From the NCBI RefSeq assembly GCF_000308475.2, contig NZ_BAFT02000024.1, positions 1 to 64,000 of the forward strand: DNA of 64,000 nt, given 5' to 3'. The translations under genes and the position numbers were made by a program. Positions within the stretch are counted from its first letter, which is position 1, and each line of letters opens with the position of its first letter. Origin of the DNA: Nocardia brasiliensis NBRC 14402 (GTDB taxonomy: Bacteria; Actinomycetota; Actinomycetes; Mycobacteriales; Mycobacteriaceae). The notes below the pieces were generated by a model that saw only the letters and a program-made list of their open reading frames with translations, had not been told where the DNA came from and made no database searches. Shown one piece after another: positions 51,201-59,099 of this stretch.

Positions 51201-51737
51201 CGTGCGTCGCTCGGCCGGCCGGACTCCGGCGACCTCCAGCGCGGTCAGGATCGCGAAACCTCGCAGTTGCGTCGGCGCATCGCGCCACAGCTGCGCGAAT
51301 ACCTGTACCAGTGTGGCGGGACCGTGTGGTCGAGGCCCCGCGACGAAGGGGGTGCCCACCGAGCAGAGCCCGCTGGCAGCGAAGTGGTCGAGGAATGTCT
51401 GGGCACCTTGCGCGGGCTCGCGTGTGCCGGCGATCGCGCAGGTGAGATGCGCGACTGCCAATGCGGCGGAGTAGTCGAACGGAGCGCGCACACTACCGGA
51501 CTGGTCCGGTGTCTCGGCCTCGTCCCGGAGCGGGTCGGTCCGCCATTGTCGTGAATAGCACGTCAGGGCATGCGCTTCGCGCGTGGTCGGGTCGAGCAGA
51601 TCGCGTGTCATGCTGTCCGAGAATGCACGTCGGCATTGCGCGAGCCAGGTCGGCTGTGCCCGTGAGCCGGTGAGCTGTTCGTAGAGCTCGCGCAACGCAC
51701 GCTCGTCCAGATCGGGCGCCTGCTCTGGGTCCACCAT
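48255..51737 (-). CDS. membrane-anchored Lon-like serine peptidase fused to a WD40-type beta-propeller
   Basis: A 1160-aa protein. Residues 1-370 include a Lon protease-type fold: RGASMSVAIAIALNDIA (Ser271 in the place of the Lon nucleophile GPSAG) and TADLNTDGTLAHVTGYAAKL followed by PAA (Lys323 in the place of the catalytic EKLLAA lysine), so the Ser-Lys dyad looks intact. One transmembrane helix follows (VVALAIAMVAVLAGAWTWVL, about 379-398). From about residue 450 the protein has many WD40-like blades (for example GTVWIWSLPTQ, KIAIWNLEEVA, NDIDVWDLRGS, GSIEIWNIADP). The layout recalls actinobacterial signalling or conflict proteins combining a protease, a helix and a propeller. Two small genes upstream form an operon with it. 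Confidence 0.72.
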   Translation of the reverse strand: MVDPEQAPDLDERALRELYEQLTGSRAQPTWLAQCRRAFSDSMTRDLLDPTTREAHALTCYSRQWRTDPLRDEAETPDQSGSVRAPFDYSAALAVAHLTCAIAGTREPAQGAQTFLDHFAASGLCSVGTPFVAGPRPHGPATLVQVFAQLWRDAPTQLRGFAILTALEVAGVRPAERRTTEIPVLLVASDRDSNGNEKGEVGRLTLHLLESGPSGMHPDPAWSGFTQPDPEFIRSLHSAWNSSTLTETDSCVLWSVTGEHGGPYARLRGASMSVAIAIALNDIAPRHPRLHALRPHTLDPKTTATADLNTDGTLAHVTGYAAKLPAANSKGLRIIVPLDDYNEAKDSVPHGFCPQLVPAHTLADAIAEARTRPNPTRRVVALAIAMVAVLAGAWTWVLDANHRAELEVTRSRQLADTARTLREIDPAVAQQLALAALRIADTPQARTELLSSSAGDVPYRITGAGTILTTAPNTDRLAAAAPDGRVTFATITASGVNELARFPIDFEVSGISLSPDAQRLTAWHQIDRKQCTPFGNDAVSCDAVPGTARVQVWDMKGRPRPIYDLPVGDDEVVSTATAANSREIAVGMRNGKILRWDISSDTAPAPLPTLELPSGYPIVAYSPAGTLLGAAGTVSPGQTNQVRIWDTTRVRSDGAVPDFDRPPTSIAVMTNQTRRLMFSPDSRTLILRNSKLPGLEFFDLSNGPAHAEPTSVVAPIGTSTDRQPLLDLDYSSDGAYQAIAAQGREITVNSSDADKGRTLHTPADVYSVHFLRQGRSLAAATSDGTVWIWSLPTQRTDFGIAIDALPNTPGAGYSVSAPLLRRWNSVGAGFLSSRQLDAAIITRDMDAWRSAEPRKNFDGLHTTVSADGRVAAISEGSSGVYLWDPGAPDQNSAHSPWRATRRLPPVDVRSSGTGSVATNPSGTLLAVASPSKIAIWNLEEVADASTNPRVLDNDNPLDQPGSYPDHPTMALTDTGVLAVLTRGNDIDVWDLRGSSVPRKQTIARNDMARDPRAIALNHQGVLAVSNGAAVEIRRIDESRAVTTLGGPSGDRATISALAFAADGTELAIGRDGSIEIWNIADPASPHVTLELHTVDDGPRHVSFAGTPGYLATATSNALPARVYALRTEELAAAICESKTTLLTAAEWQTYAREVPMPALC

Positions 51738-51883
51738 CAGTGCCTTCCCGCTCGCGACTCGACGAGACGGTCGTCAATCGATGAAAGATGATGCAATCAC
51801 GTCGATTTCGGCCGCGCCATCGTGATCATCGGCGTCACATGAATGTCGCCACCGTGGACGCGAGCACAGCGCGGCCGGGAGTT

Positions 51884-52552
51884 TCACGTCCGCTCGAGTC
51901 CATCGACGATTGCGCGCCGAACAGGGTCGTCGGCAAGGAGATTGCGCGCGATTCGCCGCCAGGCATTGCGTTCACCGGTGAGGGACGCACCGATCGCGGC
52001 GATGATCTGCTCGCGAAACTCGGCGCGAAGTTCCGTGGCCAGGATCGCAGTGAGCGTCAGCTCGTCGTAACCGGCGATGGTGGTGATGATCCGGCCGATG
52101 CGACGGTTGTCCGGACCAGGATGCAGCACGAGCAGCAGGTCGGCTGTCGTCGGCTGACCGACGGCATGAATTCTGAGGAGATCAGCATCGATCGAAGCTG
52201 GGGGCAGGGACACGGTGAGCAGGTATCGATTGTCGAAAGGTGCCCAGGCGAAATCTTTACCGTCCTGGTGGAGATGATGCGCGGGCAGCTCTTGGTCATC
52301 GGTCGTAGACGCATCCTGAAGTTCACTGCGCCAGGCGGGAATTACCATCAGCGGTGCGGAGTATTCGGATTCGGATCTCTCGCCCGCGCGACGATTGCTG
52401 TGCGGCGATCGGCCGATGTCCGCGGGCGGAGTGGGGGATGCGCTGGGAAGCGGACGGTTGGACATGGCGGCCGCAACCCGGTCGAGAAAGGTGGCGGGCC
52501 TGGCAAGCGTGCGTCCGGTAGGGCGCCGCCAAGTACCCAGGATGGAGTTCAT
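51884..52552 (-). CDS. hypothetical protein of the Lon/propeller locus
   Basis: A 222-aa protein with a disordered N-terminal half and a more structured C-terminal part (LLTVSLPPASIDADLLRIHA, TTADLLLVLHPGPDN, ELRAEFREQIIAAIGASLTG). No family is recognised. Its ATG overlaps the stop of the upstream membrane protein gene by ATGA, and the Lon/propeller gene follows after 146 bases. It may be a partner of that protein, on position alone. Confidence 0.6.
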   Translation of the reverse strand: MNSILGTWRRPTGRTLARPATFLDRVAAAMSNRPLPSASPTPPADIGRSPHSNRRAGERSESEYSAPLMVIPAWRSELQDASTTDDQELPAHHLHQDGKDFAWAPFDNRYLLTVSLPPASIDADLLRIHAVGQPTTADLLLVLHPGPDNRRIGRIITTIAGYDELTLTAILATELRAEFREQIIAAIGASLTGERNAWRRIARNLLADDPVRRAIVDGLERT

Positions 52553-52944
52553 GTCTCCTCCCGGGCGGGTTGCTCCGGTGTTGCGGGTACGACGCCGGTG
52601 TCCTTGCCGTTTGCGAGAGAACTCAAAGACAGTGCGCCGGTGAGTCCGACCGCGATTCCGGCCTTGGCATCCGCTATCCAGCCTGCGCCGGCCAGGGCAC
52701 CGGCGAGCACGGCTGTCGCGAGCAGGCGCAGGCCGACATTGCTACACCACCAGAAACCTGGTGGCGGGCGAGTGAGATCCCCTGCGGCGGACTCCTGTTC
52801 GGACCGCCACGGCCATCTGCCTTCTTTACTGGTGAATTGCCATAACTCGTACATCGTCGCACCGAACGCGGTCACCGCAGCGATGATCGAGCTGGCCGCG
52901 ACGAGAGTCAGGTTCACGATGTCCAAAGCTACCCCACCTGCCAC
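52549..52944 (-). CDS. small membrane protein of the Lon/propeller locus
   Basis: A 131-aa protein with an N-terminal hydrophobic helix (DIVNLTLVAASSIIAAVTAF), a charged middle with tryptophans, and a second helix pair (LLATAVLAGALAGAGWIA, AGIAVGLTGALSLSSLA). The start is uncertain: GTG at 52944, or TTG at 52926 with AGGTGGGG upstream. It overlaps the next gene by ATGA, giving a three-gene minus-strand set. Function unknown. Confidence 0.58.
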   Translation of the reverse strand: MAGGVALDIVNLTLVAASSIIAAVTAFGATMYELWQFTSKEGRWPWRSEQESAAGDLTRPPPGFWWCSNVGLRLLATAVLAGALAGAGWIADAKAGIAVGLTGALSLSSLANGKDTGVVPATPEQPAREET

Positions 52945-53009
52945 GGCGGCGAGCCGACCTTCGGCACAGTGGTCTTCTGACCTGATCGGCAGCCGACTAC
53001 CTTTGCCGC

Positions 53010-54035
53010 ATGTCCATCCCCGCGCGTGAGTTGACGCGCATCAAGCGAAGAATCGTTCTGGTCATGGCGATCGTGTTGTCGTGGGTCGTTACCGCGGCGC
53101 TGTGTTCGTGTGCCACGGCAACACCCCAGAAACGGCCGGAACTGCCGGAGTTGCCGTCGTACACGGATCAGTTGTCGGCGGCGGACCGGGAAAAGATCAA
53201 CTTCCGCAACAGTATTCGAGCGCTGGATCCCTGTGCCTACGTCGATGCCGTGGCACTGAGCCGGATCGGGAAGCCGGTGATGAGCGGTGCGTCAGGCTTC
53301 GTCTTCGGGCCGTGCGAGATCTGGTTCGACGGCCCGCGGATCACGATCGACATCGGCAAGGTGGTCGCCGACGCCGTGCCGCGCGTGGTCGGTGGCACCA
53401 CGGTGTGGATCCACCATGCGGACGAGTCCGGCAACTCGTGTTATGCCCAACTGCGCCTGAATGACAGCTATGGCGTCGATTTCGGCGTGATCCTGCGGCG
53501 GAACATCGGTGATCCGCCGACGCCGGTGGAAGCGTGCAACATGGCCGCAGACCTCGCCGCAGCGCCTGCCGCCCGGCGCACCGATCGCCCGTTGCGCGCG
53601 GAATCGCAGTATCCGCAAATGAATTCGCGATTGGCCGCCATCGACCCATGCGCCGTGCTCGGCAAGGTCGGGCCCGGACACCGTCCCGTGCTCGAGCCGG
53701 ACTTCGACGACTTCCTGTTCTGGTGTGGTTACCGCCTGGACGAAGGAGACGAGTCGAGCTTCCAGGCGATCCATTACGTGTATCGGAGCTACAGCCACAT
53801 GAAACCGCTGCGCGGGCAGCGGAAATTGACGATCGGCGGATTCCAGGCCTTGGAGGACCCCGAGCCCATCGACTCGGAACCGGGCACCTGCGCGATCTAT
53901 ATTGCGACCGACCCGCCCGAGACCGAGAGCGGCGTCCAAACCGAGACCGTCGAGGTCACCGCGCGCAGCGGTTGCGCCGCCGCCACCACCCTCGCCGAGG
54001 AGCTCACCCGCCTCTACAACGAATTCGCCCGCTGA
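53010..54035 (+). CDS. DUF3558-type lipoprotein
   Basis: A 341-aa exported protein. After a basic start and a signal helix (IVLVMAIVLSWVVTAALCSC) comes a cysteine that can serve as lipoprotein acceptor. The mature part has two similar halves, each starting with an LDPCAYVDAVAL- or IDPCAVLGKVGP-like segment and containing paired cysteines, the pattern of DUF3558. This family is typical of Nocardia and mycobacteria, which supports the genus inference. It sits on the cell surface and its function is unknown. Confidence 0.78.
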   Translation: MSIPARELTRIKRRIVLVMAIVLSWVVTAALCSCATATPQKRPELPELPSYTDQLSAADREKINFRNSIRALDPCAYVDAVALSRIGKPVMSGASGFVFGPCEIWFDGPRITIDIGKVVADAVPRVVGGTTVWIHHADESGNSCYAQLRLNDSYGVDFGVILRRNIGDPPTPVEACNMAADLAAAPAARRTDRPLRAESQYPQMNSRLAAIDPCAVLGKVGPGHRPVLEPDFDDFLFWCGYRLDEGDESSFQAIHYVYRSYSHMKPLRGQRKLTIGGFQALEDPEPIDSEPGTCAIYIATDPPETESGVQTETVEVTARSGCAAATTLAEELTRLYNEFAR

Positions 54036-54126
54036 GCGCAGCGCGGGTCGTCGCTCGTGCGAGCTACGCGGAAGTGGGCTCTGCAGTGGGATGTGGGTGG
54101 CGGCGGAGGCCGCTTATGGTCGGGAG

Positions 54127-55041
54127 GTGATCGAAGCAAGAGGCTTGACCAAGGCTTATGGCCGGACAGTCGCGGTGCGGGACGGGGGGTTCACCGTGGC
54201 GCCCGGCCGGGTGACCGGGTTCCTCGGCCCGAACGGATCGGGCAAGACGACGACGCTGCGGATGATTCTCGGCCTCGCTACCCCGTCGAGTGGGGAGGTG
54301 CGGGTGGCGGGCAAACGCTATTGCGAACTCGTCCGTCCGCTGCATGTCGTCGGCGCGTTGCTGGACGCCGGTGACGTACTGGCATCGCGGACCGCGGTCG
54401 CGCATCTGCGGGTGCTGGCGGCGGCGAACGGGATTCGCCGCTCGCGCGTGGACGAGGTGCTCGGTGCGGTCGGTTTGGCCGAGGTGGCCGGACGACGGGT
54501 CGGCGAGTTCTCGCTGGGGATGCGGCAGCGGCTGGGTATCGCCGCGGCATTGCTCGGCGATCCGGCGATCGTCGTGCTGGACGAACCGGTCAACGGGTTG
54601 GACACCGAGGGCATCCGGTGGATTCGCGGACTGTTGCGCTCAATGGCCGACCAGGGCCGCACGGTGCTGCTGTCCAGCCATGTGATGAGCGAGATGCAGC
54701 TGGTCGCCGATCATCTGCTGGTGATCGGCGCGGGCACGTTGCTCGCGGACGAGCCGATGACGCGGTTCATCGAGCGGCATGCGGATCCGGTGGTGCGGGT
54801 CCGCGCGGCCGAGCTCCCGGTGTTGGTCGAGACGATCGGCGCCGAAGCGCGGGTCGAGCTGCATGGCGATTCCGCTGTGGTGCACGGGATCTCGTCGCGC
54901 GCGATCGGCCGGTTGGCGGCGCGCAACGGCATCGTGCTCGATGAGCTGACGCCGATACACGCTTCGGTGGAGGACGTGTTCACCGGACTGGTCGAGCAGC
55001 ATCAGCAGTTCGCGCACGGTGCGGCGGGGCGGGCGGCATGA
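54127..55041 (+). CDS. ABC transporter ATP-binding protein (drug-efflux type)
   Basis: A 304-aa ATPase of the CcmA/DrrA group. Walker A GPNGSGKTTT, signature FSLGMRQRLGIAAALL, Walker B IVVLDEPVNGLD and the H-loop LSSHVMSE are all present. The GTG start at 54127 gives MIEARGLTKAYG, the usual opening; an ATG at 54091 is an alternative. The stop overlaps the permease gene (ATGA). With the two-component system downstream it forms a self-contained export module, often used for peptide or antibiotic resistance. The substrate is unknown. Confidence 0.88.
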   Translation: MIEARGLTKAYGRTVAVRDGGFTVAPGRVTGFLGPNGSGKTTTLRMILGLATPSSGEVRVAGKRYCELVRPLHVVGALLDAGDVLASRTAVAHLRVLAAANGIRRSRVDEVLGAVGLAEVAGRRVGEFSLGMRQRLGIAAALLGDPAIVVLDEPVNGLDTEGIRWIRGLLRSMADQGRTVLLSSHVMSEMQLVADHLLVIGAGTLLADEPMTRFIERHADPVVRVRAAELPVLVETIGAEARVELHGDSAVVHGISSRAIGRLAARNGIVLDELTPIHASVEDVFTGLVEQHQQFAHGAAGRAA

Positions 55042-55817
55042 GCGCGGTGCGCGTCGCCGTGCCGTACCGGTCGCTCCTGGGTGACCAGATCCGTTCGGAG
55101 ACAGTCAAAATCAGGTCGGCACGGACGCTGTCGCTACTGCCCGTGGCGGCGTCGGTGCTGGGCCCGGTGTCGGCGGTGCTGGTGGGGGTGACCGGGAGCC
55201 TCTCGCCGGGCGACACCCTGATGGGCGGCGCGCTGACGGGAGTGTCGGCAGCACTGGCGGTGGTCGCGGCTTGGGGTGCGCTGGTGGTGACGACCGAGTA
55301 TTCCGCGGGCACGATCCGCCCGGTATTGGCCGCCACGCCGCAGCGGACCGTGGTGTTGGCGGCGAAGGCGATTGTGGTCGCCGTGGTGGCCGCCGTCGTG
55401 GGCGTGCTGTCGCCCTCGGCGTCGCTGCTGATCGGATCGGCGACCATCGATGCGGCGAAATATCCAGTCGGCGAAGTCTTTCCGGGCCTGATCGGTATCT
55501 GGTGTTGTTTCCCGTTGGTCGCGTTGCTCGGCGTCGGCGCCGGGGTGCTGCTGCGCGGGTCGGTGGGTGCGGTGGCGATGGTGGCGGCACATGTCGTGGT
55601 GCCACAACTGACGGCGGCACAGGCATTCGGGGAGTTGCACAAGTGGGCGACCGTGGCCGCGCCGAGCGCCGTGGTGGCGAAACTGTCACACAACGCCGAT
55701 GCCGCCCCCGAGCTCATGGGTTCGCTCGGCGGCTGGCCACGGCTGGTCCTCGTCGCCGCCACCGCGGTGTCGGCGCTGTACTCGGCGCGGCGGGCGCTGG
55801 AACGCAGGGACGTATGA
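55038..55817 (+). CDS. ABC transporter permease
   Basis: A 259-aa membrane protein of the ABC-2 type with about six helices (LLPVAASVLGPVSAVLVGVT, VVLAAKAIVVAVVAAVVGVL, VALLGVGAGVLLRGSVGAVA and so on). The segment TTEYSAGTIRPVLAATPQR after helix 2 is typical of these permeases. It is coupled by ATGA to the ATPase before and the kinase after, so all four genes are translated together. Confidence 0.85.
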   Translation: MSAVRVAVPYRSLLGDQIRSETVKIRSARTLSLLPVAASVLGPVSAVLVGVTGSLSPGDTLMGGALTGVSAALAVVAAWGALVVTTEYSAGTIRPVLAATPQRTVVLAAKAIVVAVVAAVVGVLSPSASLLIGSATIDAAKYPVGEVFPGLIGIWCCFPLVALLGVGAGVLLRGSVGAVAMVAAHVVVPQLTAAQAFGELHKWATVAAPSAVVAKLSHNADAAPELMGSLGGWPRLVLVAATAVSALYSARRALERRDV

Positions 55818-56956
55818 CGATTCGGATCGGGGAGCGGTGGCTGGTGCCGGCGGTGCTGGTCGTTGCGGTGTTCGTGTTCGTGGTGGTCGACCATACGCTG
55901 GTGTCCGACACGGACCTCGGCCTGCGGCAGTCCACCGGGTTGGCGTTGCTGCAAGCCCTGGCGATCGTGTTGCAGCTGCGGTTCGCCGTGCTCGGCTGGC
56001 TGGTCAGTGCGGTAGCGGTCGGGTACGCGTCGGTCGCGGTGGGCGGGCCGTCGTGGGTGGAGCCGATGTTCAACAGCTACCTGGTGGTGCTCGCCCTGCT
56101 GGCGGTGCGGGTGCCTTGGCGCACCGCCGCGGTGGTATGGGCCGCCACCACCGGTATGGGCGTTGTGCTGACTGTGGTGATGCCGCACGCGCGGTGGACC
56201 GATATCGTCGGGTCCGCGGTGCTGGCGGGTTTGGTACTGGTGGCCGCGGCGGCGGTGCGGGCGGTGATCGACGCCCGCCGCGCCGCGTACGAGCAGGCGC
56301 GGGAATCGGCGCACCAGCAGCAACGCACCGTGTTGCTCGAGGAGCGGGCCCGGATCGCGCGCGAGTTGCACGACGTGGTCGCGCACCACATGTCGGTGAT
56401 CGCGATCCAGGCCGAATCCGCGCGCTACCGGATCGCCGACCCGCCGCCGGAATTGCTGACGAGTCTGTCGGCGATCCACACCGGAGCCTCGGCGGCCCTG
56501 ACCGAGATGCGGCGCATTCTCGGTGTCCTGCACGCCGAAGCCGACGAACCCACCCAGCCGCAACCTCGCATCGCCGATATCGATGGCCTGGTCGAGGGCA
56601 TCCGTGCGGCCGGACGGCAGGTGCTCCTGGGCCGCGAGGGGACGGTGCGGGAGCTTGCGACGGGCGTGGAGATCTGTGCGTACCGCATTGTGCAGGAAGC
56701 GCTGAGCAATGCGGTACGCCACGCTCCCGGCGCCGACGTTCGAATCGAATTGTGTTATCGCACTGCGGAACTGGAGATATCGGTGCTCAACGGGCCCGGA
56801 GGCGCCGTTGCGCCGTCGCGAAGCGGCGGTCGTGGGCTGATCGGAATGCGCGAACGAGTAGCCGTCCTGGGCGGCGGTCTGGAGACCATGCCGACACCGG
56901 AGGGCGGCTACTCCGTCCAGGCAGTCCTGCCACTGACGGAGCGGAACGCGCCATGA
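55814..56956 (+). CDS. sensor histidine kinase of the ABC operon
   Basis: A 380-aa HisKA_3 kinase. Hydrophobic helices fill the first 150 residues. The phospho-acceptor region is ARELHDVVAHHMSVIAIQA, and the HATPase has ALSNAVRHAPG and GRGLIGMRERVAVLGGGL. It overlaps the permease gene by ATGA and the regulator by ATGA. It probably controls the transporter in response to envelope stress or an antibiotic, as in similar modules. Confidence 0.87.
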   Translation: MTIRIGERWLVPAVLVVAVFVFVVVDHTLVSDTDLGLRQSTGLALLQALAIVLQLRFAVLGWLVSAVAVGYASVAVGGPSWVEPMFNSYLVVLALLAVRVPWRTAAVVWAATTGMGVVLTVVMPHARWTDIVGSAVLAGLVLVAAAAVRAVIDARRAAYEQARESAHQQQRTVLLEERARIARELHDVVAHHMSVIAIQAESARYRIADPPPELLTSLSAIHTGASAALTEMRRILGVLHAEADEPTQPQPRIADIDGLVEGIRAAGRQVLLGREGTVRELATGVEICAYRIVQEALSNAVRHAPGADVRIELCYRTAELEISVLNGPGGAVAPSRSGGRGLIGMRERVAVLGGGLETMPTPEGGYSVQAVLPLTERNAP

Positions 56957-57609
56957 CGATTCGTGTGCTGATCGCCGACGACCAGGCCCTGATCCGCGAC
57001 GGACTCTCGGTGCTGCTGACCGCCCAGCCGGATCTCGAGGTGGTCGGCGAGGCCGCCGACGGCGTCGAAGCGGCCCGTCTGACGGCCGACCTCCGACCGG
57101 ACGTGGTTCTGATGGATATTCGGATGCCGCGACTCGACGGGCTCGAAGCCACCGCTCGCATCGTCGCCTCCGGCGCACCCGCCCGGGTGATCGTGCTGAC
57201 CACCTACGATCTCGACGAATATGTCTTCCGCGCGCTCCGCGTCGGCGCCAGCGGCTTTCTGCTCAAAGACACCAGTGGGCTCGTGATCGTGGACAGCATC
57301 CGTACGATCGCGCTGGGGGACGCGATGCTCGCGCCGTCGGTCACCCGGCGTCTGCTGGCCGAGTTCGCCCGCTTACCCGCCCGGCACCGACCGGACGATG
57401 CGCGCCTACAGGCCCTCACCGACCGCGAAACCCAGGTGCTGACCCTGATCGCCCGCGGTCTGTCCAATGCCGAAATCGCCGAAACCCTGGGCATCGCAGA
57501 GGAAACCGTGAAAACCCACGTCGGCCGGATTCTGGCCAAACTCCGGCTGCGTGACCGCACCCAGGCCGCGATCGCTGCCTACGAAACCGGTCTGGTCACA
57601 CCCGGCTGA
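56953..57609 (+). CDS. LuxR-type response regulator of the ABC operon
   Basis: A 218-aa regulator with a receiver domain (VLIADDQALIRDGLSVLL, phosphorylation Asp in VVLMDIRMPRLDG) and a LuxR-type HTH (ALTDRETQVLTLIARGLSNA and ETVKTHVGRILAKLRLRDRT). It is the last gene of the ATPase-permease-kinase-regulator set and is coupled by ATGA. Autoregulation of the operon is likely from family knowledge. Confidence 0.9.
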   Translation: MTIRVLIADDQALIRDGLSVLLTAQPDLEVVGEAADGVEAARLTADLRPDVVLMDIRMPRLDGLEATARIVASGAPARVIVLTTYDLDEYVFRALRVGASGFLLKDTSGLVIVDSIRTIALGDAMLAPSVTRRLLAEFARLPARHRPDDARLQALTDRETQVLTLIARGLSNAEIAETLGIAEETVKTHVGRILAKLRLRDRTQAAIAAYETGLVTPG

Positions 57610-57629
57610 CCCGTCCCGGAGACATTGTC

Positions 57630-59072
57630 ATGCGCATCCACACCCTCATCAGCGGGGCCGGACCCACCGGCCTCACGCTGGCCATCGACCTCGCCCGCCG
57701 CGGTATCCCGGTCCGGATCGTCGACAAGGCAGTGCGGCATCCGACCGGTTCCCGGGGCGACACCCTCCAGCCACGCACCCTCGAAGTCTTCGACGACCTC
57801 GGCATCATCGACCGCGTGCTGCGAGCCGGTGCGCCGCAGCCGATCGTCCTCGTCTACCGGGCCGGCGCCCCGGAGCGCGAACTGCGGATGACCGACCCGA
57901 TACCGCCGAGTTCTGCTGTGCCTTACCCGAATCCGTGGACGCTCGGCCAATCCGACACCGAGGCGATCCTGCGCGCCCGCTTGGCCGAATTCGGTGTCGA
58001 GGTCGAACTCGCCACGGAAACAGCAGGGTTCGCCGCGGACGACAGTGGAGTCACGGTAACTCTGGCACACGCGGGAACCACCGAAACCGTCCGAGCCGAC
58101 TATCTGATCGGCGCGGACGGCGCGCACAGCCTCGCGCGCCGCACGCTCGGGATCGAATTCGACGGTTCCACAGACGAATCCACGCGTCTGCTGCTCGGCG
58201 ATGTTCGCGCCGACGCTCTCGATCACACGCACGGTCACTGTTTTGCATCCGCCGATGCGGCCATCGGGGTCGTCTTCTCGCCACTACCCGGGCGACCGCA
58301 CTTCCAAGTCGGCATGCCGCTGCCCGCCGGGATCGAACCCGGCCTCGGCCCCCTCCAAGCTGCCGTCGACACCTGCTCCGGCCGTTCCGACATCCGCCTG
58401 ACCGACCTGACCTGGTGCACCGTGTGGCGTCCGAACATCCGCCTGGCCAGACGATTCCGTTCCGGCCGGGTCTTGCTGGCCGGCGACGCCGCCCACGTCC
58501 ACCCGCCCACCGGCGGGCAGGGTCTCAACACCGGCGTCCAGGATTCCTACAACCTCGGCTGGAAACTCGCCACCGGTGACGACGAGCTCCTCGACACCTA
58601 CGACATCGAACGCCGCGCCGTCGCGGCTGCTGTCCTCGGCCTCAGCACCGCATTGCTGCACCGGGCCACCAGCGGGGCCGAGGACGCCCACCGCCGCGAC
58701 CACACGCACCAGCTCGACATCACCTACCGTGATCCCGCCGCCACCGGCACCCTCCTTCCAGGCGACCGCGCCCCCGACGCATCCGTCACCGATATCGCCG
58801 GACAGCGGCTACGGCTGTTCGACCTCTACCGCGGGCCGCAGCACACCCTTTTGTCCTTCGGTGAAACCGCGCTTTGCGCAACAGATTCCGACGTCCACGT
58901 CTGGGCGGTGCGGGGCACTGGACACCGCCCGAACGATCCAGGTATCGGCCGCCACGTCATCGACGTCGATGGTCACGCTTTCCGCGACTACGACGCTCGT
59001 CCCGGAACGCTCATCCTCGTTCGTCCCGATGGGCATATAGCCGCGCGCACCGACCCGGCACCGTCGGGATGA
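57630..59072 (+). CDS. FAD-dependent aromatic monooxygenase (PheA/TfdB-like)
   Basis: A 480-aa group A flavin hydroxylase. The FAD motif GAGPTGL lies at residues 9-15, then the DG segment IGADGAHSLARR, and the second FAD motif GDAAHVHPPTGGQGLNTG. The C-terminal thioredoxin-like domain (about residues 380-480; FDLYRGPQHTLLSFG, ILVRPDGHIAARTD) is that of the TfdB/PheA hydroxylases. It hydroxylates an aromatic or polyketide ring using NAD(P)H and O2. It starts 20 bases after the regulator gene and may belong to that operon. No link to the enediyne cluster is visible. Confidence 0.9.
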   Translation: MRIHTLISGAGPTGLTLAIDLARRGIPVRIVDKAVRHPTGSRGDTLQPRTLEVFDDLGIIDRVLRAGAPQPIVLVYRAGAPERELRMTDPIPPSSAVPYPNPWTLGQSDTEAILRARLAEFGVEVELATETAGFAADDSGVTVTLAHAGTTETVRADYLIGADGAHSLARRTLGIEFDGSTDESTRLLLGDVRADALDHTHGHCFASADAAIGVVFSPLPGRPHFQVGMPLPAGIEPGLGPLQAAVDTCSGRSDIRLTDLTWCTVWRPNIRLARRFRSGRVLLAGDAAHVHPPTGGQGLNTGVQDSYNLGWKLATGDDELLDTYDIERRAVAAAVLGLSTALLHRATSGAEDAHRRDHTHQLDITYRDPAATGTLLPGDRAPDASVTDIAGQRLRLFDLYRGPQHTLLSFGETALCATDSDVHVWAVRGTGHRPNDPGIGRHVIDVDGHAFRDYDARPGTLILVRPDGHIAARTDPAPSG

Positions 59073-59099
59073 CCCTCGGACGGTCCTGTCGCAGAGCAG

